Assembly (NCBI GenBank): GCA_947457605.1
Contig: CANGWP010000061.1
Coordinates: 1 to 12,215, forward strand
DNA length: 12,215 bases
DNA from: Bdellovibrionales bacterium
Lineage (GTDB): Bacteria; Bdellovibrionota; UBA1018; CAIMNF01
Reading direction: 5' to 3'
The notes under the pieces were generated by a model. It was not told the DNA's origin and did no database searches. It worked only from the letters and a program-made list of their open reading frames with translations. Below, piece by piece: positions 6,788 through 12,215 of the stretch. Position 1 is the first letter of the stretch, and each line of letters starts with the position of its first letter. A program made the translations under genes and the position numbers.

Positions 6788-7559
6788 ACTGAAACCCTCC
6801 GAGCGCATGGCCGTTCGCGCATCCCAAGAGCTCAAAAACCGAGAGGTCGTGTTTGTAGGCATCGGGCTCCCGAACCTTGCTTGCAACCTTGCACGCGCGA
6901 TTCACGCGCCCGAGCTTTTCATGATCTATGAAAGCGGCACCATTGGTACCCTTCCTGCCCGCCTCCCTGTTTCAATCGGGGATCCGACGCTCGTGACCGA
7001 CTCGCTCGCGATTGTTTCGCAGGCTGATATTTTTCAGCAATACCTGCAGGGCGGACTCATTGAAGTGGGGTTCTTGGGCGGCGCCCAGGTCGATCGCTAC
7101 GGCAATATCAACACCACGGTGATTGGCGAGTATGACAATCCGAAGATTAGGCTCCCGGGTTCAGGTGGTGCCTGCGAAATCGCAACCCACTCCCAGCGCG
7201 TTCTCATCATGATGCGAATGAGTCCGAAGAGTTTTGTTGCGAGATGTGATTTCGTGACAAGCCCTGGCTCCAAAATGGATTCCACAAAGCCATCGAAGTA
7301 CCTTGGCAAGACCCGCGAGGAGCTAAAGCTCCCGGGCGGCGGCCCCACCAAGGCGATCACGGACCTAGGCGTGCTTGAGATGATCGATGGGGAGTTTACA
7401 CTCACTGAAATTTACGAGGGCGTGACTGTTGAGCAGGTAAAACAGAACTGCGGGTGGGATCTGAAGATTGCACCCAAGCTTAAGACCATTTCGGATCCAG
7501 ATGCCAGGACTCTTGAGATTCTTCGAAACAAGATCGATCCGGACCGGCTTTACCTGTAG
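6777..7559 (+). CDS. CoA-transferase family I, subunit B (catalytic subunit)
   Basis: The 260-residue product matches the beta subunits of family I CoA-transferases. GIGLPNLA (28-35) is followed by MIYESGTIG (49-57), in which E52 is the expected catalytic glutamate that forms the acyl-glutamyl-CoA thioester. Further on are SIGDP, FLGGAQVDRYGNIN (99-112) and PGSGGA (127-132), the usual signature of the subunit. A strong ribosome site, GAAGGAG at about 6763-6769, sits seven bases before the ATG inside the end of subunit A. The gene ends with TAG at 7557-7559 and overlaps by 10 bp the stop end of the convergent SDR gene, with no terminator hairpin visible. It is the last gene of the left-hand + strand block. 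GctB, AtoA and IpdB are relatives; which substrate applies cannot be read here. Confidence 0.9.
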   Translation: MATELKPSERMAVRASQELKNREVVFVGIGLPNLACNLARAIHAPELFMIYESGTIGTLPARLPVSIGDPTLVTDSLAIVSQADIFQQYLQGGLIEVGFLGGAQVDRYGNINTTVIGEYDNPKIRLPGSGGACEIATHSQRVLIMMRMSPKSFVARCDFVTSPGSKMDSTKPSKYLGKTREELKLPGGGPTKAITDLGVLEMIDGEFTLTEIYEGVTVEQVKQNCGWDLKIAPKLKTISDPDARTLEILRNKIDPDRLYL

Positions 7560-8935
7560 GAGAACTTTTCGCGCAAATGCCGCTCAAAGAGCCGCATCAC
7601 CCATACATGAAGAACAGCTTGGGTATAGCGGTAGATAATCCACGGAAGCGCCGGCACAAACTCATGAATTGCCGCGAGAATCACCCGCCCCCGGAGAGCC
7701 TCGCGAAACTCAAGCCTTCCCCGCCCCATTCGTTTTGAAACGAGCAGCCCCCCCTTGATGTACAGAAGCTGCCGATCAGGAGTGGAGCGCTCTTCACTTT
7801 TTTCCAGAATCAGAAGCGGAATCCGGTCGGAAAGAAGTGAAAAAGTACACCGGTTTCCGGAAGTTCTCACCCGGATCAGAAACACAAACAGACTCGGAAG
7901 CCAACTGAAATACTCGCTCGCAACCCATTCTGCAGTTCGCCCTGGAGGATGATACAGGCGTTGAATGGAGCGAACATCATGTAGGTCTTTAGCGCTACCT
8001 GATTTTGGGAGTTGAGAACCCTTCAGGCTTGGTTTGCCCGTTCCCTCAATTGCGAGCCTCAGCGCAGCACTCATTCCGATTCTGGGATTTCTCCACCGCT
8101 TCCAGGCCCGGGATGACTCCGACACCATTCGGTGCTTCAGGCTCAGCACAAGCGGATATACGAGATCCTTGGATGAGCCGGTGATCAGACTCACCCATAG
8201 CCGCGAGAGCCCGATGGGAACGAGGTTGAAGGAAAATATGCGTCTTGAGAGGCCCATCGCTTTTGCAGTCAGCAAAATGAGATTCTGATAGGTCAGAACC
8301 TCTGGTCCCCCGACATCGTAAATCCGCCCTTCTTTCGGGGTTTCCAGGGCGCAAGTTTCGAGCACATCCATCATCTCAAAAAGCGCAATCGGTTGCGACT
8401 CGGTAAGCGTCCAGGCCGGACAGACCATGAGCGGGAGTCTTCTAACCAGGTTTCGAAGGATCTCAAATGAAGATCCGTTTTTTCCGATGATGAGTCCCGC
8501 ACGCAAGGTGGTTACGGGAATGCCAGACTCCCGTAGCGCATCTTCGACCTCAAGGCGACTCTTCAGATGCCAGGAAAGCTGCTCAGAATCGGGAATCATC
8601 CCCCCAAGATAAATGATGTGCTGAAGTCCCGCTTTCTTCGCACAACGTGCAAAATTATCGGCAAGAATCAGATCAAAATCATAAAAGGAACCTTGCGAGA
8701 GATCGGCGGATGGAAGCATGGAATGAACCAGGTAAAACGCCTGATCACACCCCTGCATTGCCTCCCCGATGTCCTTCATCGAGAACAAATCACACCGCAT
8801 CCATTTTACGCGGGGATGGTTGCTTTCACGCACTTTTCTGGAAAGCGCAACCAGCTCTATTGTTTCATGGGCCAAGAGGCGCTCCATAAGAGCCTCCCCG
8901 ATAAAGCCGCTTGCGCCTGCAATCAGGATTTTCAC
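7550..8935 (-). CDS. YbjT-like atypical SDR (NAD(P)-binding) with C-terminal DUF2867-like region
   Basis: The 461-residue protein has an N-terminal NAD(P)-binding Rossmann fold: GASGFIG (7-13) directly after the first strand, then YLGGM (109-113). WHLKSRLEVEDALRESG (122-138), TTLRAGLIIG (142-151) and FEILRNLVRRLPLM (157-170) are typical of the NmrA/SDR_a5-like YbjT group. The usual SDR catalytic YxxxK is not seen; the HLKSR segment occupies that area, so dehydrogenase activity is doubtful and a sensor or quinone-reductase role is possible. Residues from about 300 to the end resemble the DUF2867 domain that follows the Rossmann domain in E. coli YbjT (about 476 residues). The start is GTG at 8935, with GGATAGG ten bases upstream on the - strand. 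It is divergent from oxyR, so redox-linked control is plausible but inferred. Its substrate is not known. Confidence 0.8.
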   Translation of the reverse strand: MKILIAGASGFIGEALMERLLAHETIELVALSRKVRESNHPRVKWMRCDLFSMKDIGEAMQGCDQAFYLVHSMLPSADLSQGSFYDFDLILADNFARCAKKAGLQHIIYLGGMIPDSEQLSWHLKSRLEVEDALRESGIPVTTLRAGLIIGKNGSSFEILRNLVRRLPLMVCPAWTLTESQPIALFEMMDVLETCALETPKEGRIYDVGGPEVLTYQNLILLTAKAMGLSRRIFSFNLVPIGLSRLWVSLITGSSKDLVYPLVLSLKHRMVSESSRAWKRWRNPRIGMSAALRLAIEGTGKPSLKGSQLPKSGSAKDLHDVRSIQRLYHPPGRTAEWVASEYFSWLPSLFVFLIRVRTSGNRCTFSLLSDRIPLLILEKSEERSTPDRQLLYIKGGLLVSKRMGRGRLEFREALRGRVILAAIHEFVPALPWIIYRYTQAVLHVWVMRLFERHLREKFSYR

Positions 8936-8975
8936 AACCGTAAGCCTATCCGAGAGAATGCGCCTTCGACAAGTC

Positions 8976-9004
8976 TGGACTGATCGAATTTCCTGTCTTA
9001 TAGA
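8976..9004 (+). promoter_or_regulatory. Candidate sigma-70 promoter of oxyR
   Basis: TGGACT (8976-8981, four of six matches to TTGACA) and TATAGA (8999-9004, four of six to TATAAT) are separated by exactly 17 bases, giving a predicted start near 9011. The -10 box overlaps the OxyR half-site, the geometry expected for self-repression. The 105-bp spacer must also contain the promoter of the divergent SDR gene, for which I see no clear -35/-10 pair. Confidence 0.45.
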
Positions 9005-9014
9005 TTTAAGCTAT
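9000..9014. promoter_or_regulatory. OxyR binding unit in the oxyR/SDR divergent spacer
   Basis: ATAGATTTAAGCTAT is an exact match to one unit of the E. coli OxyR consensus ATAG-N-T-NNN-A-N-CTAT and also fits the LysR T-N11-A rule. It lies 26 bases before the oxyR ATG and over its proposed -10/start region. A second unit at the seven-base spacing expected for an OxyR tetramer is not convincing on either side (8978-8992 or 9022-9036), so the full site would be asymmetric. Confidence 0.6.
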
Positions 9015-9040
9015 AGGTTCAACCACCCAAGGGAGCATCC

Positions 9041-9988
9041 ATGGCCTCACTGACCCAGCTCGAGTATCTGATTGCAGTCGACAAACACCGCCATTTTGGA
9101 AAGGCCGCCCGGGCATGCTCGGTATCCCAACCCACTCTGTCGATGCAGCTGCACAAGCTCGAAGAGGAATACGGGGTCACTTTTTTTGACCGCACCAAGC
9201 AACCCATTCTTCCAAACCCGGAGGCACTCCATCTGATCGAACAGGCAAAGACCATCTTGCGCGAGTACGGAAAGCTAAAACACATGACTCTTGATTCGCC
9301 AGGAGAACCCGCGGGAGAATTCCGACTCGGCGTGATTCCAACCATTGCCCCCTACCTGCTTCCGAGATTCATTGGGCACTTTGCGAGCACCTATCCCAGG
9401 GTAAATCTCGCCGTTCGTGAAATGACCACAGCCCAGATCATCGACGCCCTGGATCGGGATGAACTGGATGCAGGAATCCTGGCCACCCCCCTTGATGTCC
9501 CGACCCTTGATGAACGCCCTCTGTATTATGAGCCCTTTCTAGTCTACACATCAAAAAGTCACCCCCTCGCAAAAGTAAAAACCCCGACCGAGGATGACCT
9601 GGTCGCAAACGGAATTTGGCTTTTGACCGAAGGCCACTGCCTTCGCACGCAGGTACTGAAACTCTGCTCTGCCCGAAAAACTTCTGGTGTTTTCAAGAAT
9701 GTAACACTTGAGAGCGGAAGCATGGAAATGCTGATGGACTTGATTGATGCCGGTCATGGTTATACCTTGCTTCCAGCAATGTCCGCGCTCAAAATCCCAT
9801 CCGATCGACGATCGCAGCTAAAGGAAATCAAATCCCCGATCCCGACCCGCGAGGTGAGTCTCGTGTACCGAAGAAGCCAGTACAAGCAGAATGTACTGAA
9901 GGCCATCAGTGAATCGGTTAAAACGCACCTTCCAAAAGAGGTGTACCCGAAGCGGAACCCTAGCCTAAGCATCATTCAGCTCAAGTAG
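9041..9988 (+). CDS. oxyR: LysR-type peroxide-sensing regulator OxyR
   Basis: The 315-residue protein aligns along its length with OxyR. The N-terminal winged helix-turn-helix (about 1-65) contains LEYLIAVDKHRHFGKAA and VSQPTLSMQLHKLEEE, close to the E. coli form. The sensor domain has GVIPTIAPYLLP (97-108) and TEGHCLRTQVLKLC, placing C200 and C209 nine residues apart exactly as the redox pair C199/C208 of E. coli OxyR. GHGYTLLPAM (238-247) follows. It should sense hydrogen peroxide by disulfide formation and control antioxidant genes, although no catalase or peroxiredoxin gene lies in this window. The ATG has AAGGGAG (9029-9035) five bases upstream. It is divergent from the SDR gene and its stop is 4 bp from the end of the convergent DUF481 gene. 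It ends with TAG. Confidence 0.88.
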   Translation: MASLTQLEYLIAVDKHRHFGKAARACSVSQPTLSMQLHKLEEEYGVTFFDRTKQPILPNPEALHLIEQAKTILREYGKLKHMTLDSPGEPAGEFRLGVIPTIAPYLLPRFIGHFASTYPRVNLAVREMTTAQIIDALDRDELDAGILATPLDVPTLDERPLYYEPFLVYTSKSHPLAKVKTPTEDDLVANGIWLLTEGHCLRTQVLKLCSARKTSGVFKNVTLESGSMEMLMDLIDAGHGYTLLPAMSALKIPSDRRSQLKEIKSPIPTREVSLVYRRSQYKQNVLKAISESVKTHLPKEVYPKRNPSLSIIQLK

Positions 9989-9992
9989 TGAC

Positions 9993-10700
9993 TCAGAACT
10001 TCGCAACCAGGGCTGTTGTGAAAATGCGATCTGAATTCGAGCGCGCGCCTGCCGGCGGCTCGTTGTTGTAGCGGAAGTCGAAACCTGTTTTCACAGAGAA
10101 CACCGAGTTCACCGCTGCATTGATGGAAGCGCTTGCGTTCAACTGATAGGCCTTCCAAAGAGTAAGGTTCGGAAGATACTCAACTCCGAGTTTTCCTGAG
10201 AAGTTCGGATTCCAAAAGCGTTCGGCCGCAGTGTAGACCCTCAGGAAATTCAGGTTCTTGAAATCGGAAGGATAATTCTCGCGAGTGAAACGATAACCGC
10301 CTTCGACAAACCACGTGAACACTTTTTCCGCATTGTAGAAAATGACCTTGCCGCCAAGGTCGGTTGCATACCGCTGGTTGATGTTCTGAAAGACATTGCT
10401 CTCAAGAATTTGACCGAGAAACACACTGAAATCATCCGCAAGCCCCCGATCATACTTAAGACCCAAGCCCCACTGAAGCGCCTGTTGAACACCCGCATTG
10501 GAGGAGGTCAGGTACCGACCCGTGAAGGAATAGGTATCAAGCCCCGAAACATAGGTGGAAGCCTGCTTCCCACTGATGGTCGACACTTCGTTGTTTCCAG
10601 AGGTCAGCACCACGCCCACTTCGGATTCATTTTTGAGCCCCTCGATCGCAAATGCGCTGGTGCTCGCCGCAAAAACCGCAAACAGTACAAAAAGCTTCAT
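9993..10700 (-). CDS. DUF481 (YdiY-like) outer-membrane beta-barrel protein
   Basis: Read from the ATG at 10700 this is a 235-residue protein with a signal peptide: MKL, a hydrophobic core, and cleavage likely after STSAFA (residue 18). The mature part is rich in alternating aromatic and small residues (YSFTGRYLTSS, FVEGGYRFTREN, GFDFRYNN) and ends in phenylalanine (VAKF), as outer-membrane barrels do. ESEVGVVLTSGNNEVSTIS near the mature start is characteristic of DUF481, whose function is unsettled. Three ATGs stand in a row (10706, 10703, 10700). The ribosome site AAGGGA abuts the first and lies six bases from the third, so the third is preferred. It starts 10 bp after the mscL stop, whose TAA forms part of that ribosome site, indicating a coupled pair. 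A longer open frame to 10802 overlaps mscL and lacks a signal peptide at its own start. Confidence 0.82.
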   Translation of the reverse strand: MKLFVLFAVFAASTSAFAIEGLKNESEVGVVLTSGNNEVSTISGKQASTYVSGLDTYSFTGRYLTSSNAGVQQALQWGLGLKYDRGLADDFSVFLGQILESNVFQNINQRYATDLGGKVIFYNAEKVFTWFVEGGYRFTRENYPSDFKNLNFLRVYTAAERFWNPNFSGKLGVEYLPNLTLWKAYQLNASASINAAVNSVFSVKTGFDFRYNNEPPAGARSNSDRIFTTALVAKF

Positions 10701-10710
10701 CATCATTCCC

Positions 10711-11010
10711 TTATTTTTTGGACACAGACTGTTCGCGCAATACGAATTTCGCAAACATAAACACCACAAATGCCACGATCGCAAAATCAAGCGCAGATCC
10801 AATCACCTTGCCATACAGGACCCCGCCGTAGCTGAGCTTTCGAATGTCATCCACCTGAGCTGCCTGAAGAGCCGGCTTAAAGATCAGCGGCATGAGCAAG
10901 TCATTCACAAGTGAAGTGATGAAATCATTCAGTTTTCCACCGATGATGACCGCAATTGCAAGCCCAATGACTCCGTATTGTTTTAAGAACCCGACAAATT
11001 CATTTACCAT
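10711..11010 (-). CDS. mscL: Large-conductance mechanosensitive channel, short MscL
   Basis: The 99-residue product is a two-helix inner-membrane protein of the MscL family, a pentameric pore that opens under membrane tension to release solutes. TM1 is about 14-40: GLAIAVIIGGKLNDFITSLV aligns with the pore helix of E. coli MscL, with L17 and V21 at the places of constriction residues L19 and V23; NDLLMP follows. TM2 is about 72-92 (LDFAIVAFVVFMFAKFVL). E. coli MscL is 136 residues; here the periplasmic loop is short and the C-terminal cytoplasmic helix is essentially absent, ending in SVSKK. G16 replaces the acidic D18 of E. coli. AAGG lies six bases before the ATG. A weak promoter (TTGCAT, 18 bases, TAGACT at 11054-11059 on the - strand) may lie upstream. 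It is followed closely by the DUF481 gene. Confidence 0.85.
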   Translation of the reverse strand: MVNEFVGFLKQYGVIGLAIAVIIGGKLNDFITSLVNDLLMPLIFKPALQAAQVDDIRKLSYGGVLYGKVIGSALDFAIVAFVVFMFAKFVLREQSVSKK

Positions 11011-11064
11011 TTCAAACCTTTTCCCTTTTCAACGAAATCAACTCAAGGACGGGAGTCTACACCG

Positions 11065-11097
11065 AAAAAAAAGGCTCATGCAAACACAAATGCAAGC
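11065..11097 (-). terminator. Probable intrinsic terminator of rpoD
   Basis: On the - strand GCTTGCA (11097-11091) can pair with TGCATGAGC (11082-11074), leaving a two-base bulge, and is followed by C and a run of eight T (11072-11065). It lies about 35 bp after the rpoD stop and before mscL, in the right orientation to end rpoD transcription. The stem is short and bulged, hence moderate confidence. Confidence 0.5.
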
Positions 11098-11132
11098 GTC
11101 CAAAATGCGAAAAGGACGAAGGCGGGTGGTTC

Positions 11133-12083
11133 TTAGTCCACAAAGGCTTTGAGCAACTTCGAGCGACTTGGGTGACGAAGCTTGCGAAGGGCTTTCGCCT
11201 CGATCTGACGGATCCGCTCGCGGGTAACGAAGAAGTCCTGCCCCACTTCCTCAAGCGTATGATCCGACTTCTCGCCGATCCCAAAGCGCATGCGAAGAAC
11301 TTTTTCCTCGCGCGGAGTGAGAGTCGAGAGCACTTTCCGGGTTTGCTCGGAAAGGTTCAAGCTGATCACGGCCTCGCTTGGATTGATGATGTTCTTATCC
11401 TCGATAAAATCGCCCAAGGATGAATCTTCTTCCTCACCGATCGGAGTCTCAAGAGAGATCGGTTCTTTTGCAATTTTCAGAACCTTCCGGACCTTGTCGA
11501 CCGGCATCTCCATCTTTACTGCGATTTCCTCGGGCTGAGGTTCGCGCCCAAGCTGCTGCATGAGCATACGGCTGGTGCGCACGAGCTTGTTGATGGTTTC
11601 AATCATGTGAACCGGAATCCGGATCGTGCGCGCCTGATCCGCGATGGCACGGGTGATCGCCTGACGAATCCACCAGGTTGCATAGGTTGAAAACTTGTAC
11701 CCACGGCGGTATTCGAACTTGTCGACCGCCTTCATGAGACCGATGTTTCCTTCCTGAATGAGATCCAGGAACTGAAGACCGCGGTTGGTGTATTTCTTTG
11801 CAATCGACACCACAAGACGCAAGTTTGCTTCCACGAGCTCGCTCTTTGCGATGTCCGCCCTGCGCTCGCCGATCATGAGGCTTTCATTGATGCGTTTTAA
11901 CTCATCCACGGTCACGCCGGACTCGCCCTCAAGTCGAACGAGCTTCTTGATGGCTTCATCTTCCTGGGAAACAAGCTGAAGAAGCTTCGCCTCAGGCAAA
12001 TCATACTTTTTGCAGGTTTCAGGAATCTTGGACGTATCCTTGATCAAATCCGCAACCGCTTGGAACACCTCTGCGTCCTTCAC
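11133..12083 (-). CDS. rpoD: Primary RNA polymerase sigma factor RpoD, C-terminal part (regions 2-4)
   Basis: Sigma-70 regions 2 to 4 are complete. EANLRLVVSIAKKYTNRGLQ (85-104) and FLDLIQEGNIGLMKAVDKFE (105-124) are core-binding regions 2.1-2.2. YKFSTYATWWIRQAITRAIA (129-148), regions 2.3-2.4, read and melt the -10 box. IRIPVHMIETINKL begins region 3; LEEVGQDFFVTRERIRQIEA is the region 4.2 helix-turn-helix for the -35 box, followed by LRKLRHPSRS. The near identity to E. coli RpoD in these blocks marks a housekeeping sigma factor. The coordinates give the open frame from a GTG at 12083, but that GTG lacks a Shine-Dalgarno and falls inside the region between 1.2 and 2.1, so it is unlikely to be the natural start. 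An in-frame TAG at 12096-12098 separates this part from a sigma-like frame that continues to the window edge. The stop is TAA. Confidence 0.93.
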   Translation of the reverse strand: MKDAEVFQAVADLIKDTSKIPETCKKYDLPEAKLLQLVSQEDEAIKKLVRLEGESGVTVDELKRINESLMIGERRADIAKSELVEANLRLVVSIAKKYTNRGLQFLDLIQEGNIGLMKAVDKFEYRRGYKFSTYATWWIRQAITRAIADQARTIRIPVHMIETINKLVRTSRMLMQQLGREPQPEEIAVKMEMPVDKVRKVLKIAKEPISLETPIGEEEDSSLGDFIEDKNIINPSEAVISLNLSEQTRKVLSTLTPREEKVLRMRFGIGEKSDHTLEEVGQDFFVTRERIRQIEAKALRKLRHPSRSKLLKAFVD

Positions 12084-12095
12084 GCCGCGGTACTG

Positions 12096-12215
12096 CTAAA
12101 TCTTGGACCGTTCTTCATTCAACTCGCGGCCGCGATTCCAATACTCCTTGATCTGGGCGGACAGCACGTTGCTGGTCTTGCGGTTGAAGGCCATGCTCTC
12201 AAACGCGGACTCAAC
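12096..12215 (-). pseudogene. rpoD: Upstream in-frame portion of rpoD, ended by an in-frame TAG and cut by the window edge
   Basis: In the same frame as the sigma-factor gene, 39 codons are open from the right edge to a TAG at 12096-12098; only four codons (Q-Y-R-G) separate that stop from the GTG at 12083. The encoded segment is charged and helix-like (AFNRKTSNVLSAQIKEYWN, then GRELNEERSKI), as expected for the variable region before sigma region 2.1. Codon style does not change across the stop. I read this as one gene interrupted by a stop codon rather than two genes. Whether the interruption is biological or a sequence error cannot be told here. Confidence 0.6.

Noticed and set aside
8567..8983. 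Open frames on the + strand opposite the SDR gene
   Set aside because: The - strand protein has clear Rossmann and YbjT-family motifs across this stretch; the opposite frames are low-complexity shadows.
10701..10802. N-terminal extension of the DUF481 protein to 10802
   Set aside because: The extension overlaps mscL in another frame and places the signal peptide internally; the ATG cluster after the mscL stop with AAGGGA upstream is a better start.
12081..12083. GTG at 12083 as the normal rpoD start
   Set aside because: It has no Shine-Dalgarno, would remove regions 1.1-1.2, and the same frame upstream of the TAG also looks like sigma-factor sequence.
12096..12098. Genome-wide recoding of TAG as an amino acid
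   Set aside because: TAG serves as the natural stop of the genes ending at 1431, 7559 and 9988; readthrough at 1431 would add an unlikely tail across the next gene. At most this would be a site-specific event.

Overview
The window looks like chromosomal DNA from a Gram-negative bacterium of moderate GC content. It encodes a DUF481-type outer-membrane beta-barrel, periplasmic export signals and a RpoD-type sigma factor. The combination resembles Bdellovibrionota or other deltaproteobacteria-like lineages, but that is an impression from protein style, not a phylogenetic result. There is no sign of a phage, transposase, CRISPR array, tRNA or rRNA.

Left region (1-7559, all + strand) is metabolic. 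A cut-off terminator of an upstream gene (1-26) is followed by a class III aminotransferase (55-1431), a predicted exported protein of unknown function (1406-2692) and a P5CDH-like aldehyde dehydrogenase (2718-4292). A 235-bp gap carries a 108-bp element bounded by 13-bp perfect inverted repeats. Then comes a tightly overlapping trio: a second class III aminotransferase (4528-5865) and the two subunits of a CoA-transferase (5858-6787, 6777-7559). Together these enzymes could carry an omega-amino acid through a semialdehyde and a carboxylate to a CoA thioester. The two aminotransferase genes, and more weakly the dehydrogenase gene, share an upstream element at fixed distance from their ATG, which could be a leaderless-type core promoter.

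Middle region (7550-9988) is a divergent pair. A YbjT-like atypical SDR with a C-terminal DUF2867-like part is on the - strand. An OxyR-like LysR regulator with both redox cysteines is on the + strand. The 105-bp spacer contains an exact match to one OxyR half-site unit overlapping a plausible -10 box of oxyR, the arrangement expected for autoregulation.

Right region (9993-12215, all - strand) holds a short MscL-type channel gene closely followed by a DUF481 outer-membrane protein gene. Upstream of these is the 3' part of rpoD, running off the right edge. The rpoD frame is interrupted by an in-frame TAG at 12096-12098, although both sides of the stop read as sigma-factor-like protein. TAG serves as an ordinary stop for three other genes here, so this is either a sequence error, a genuine nonsense codon or an exceptional readthrough site. 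It is the most surprising single observation in the window.
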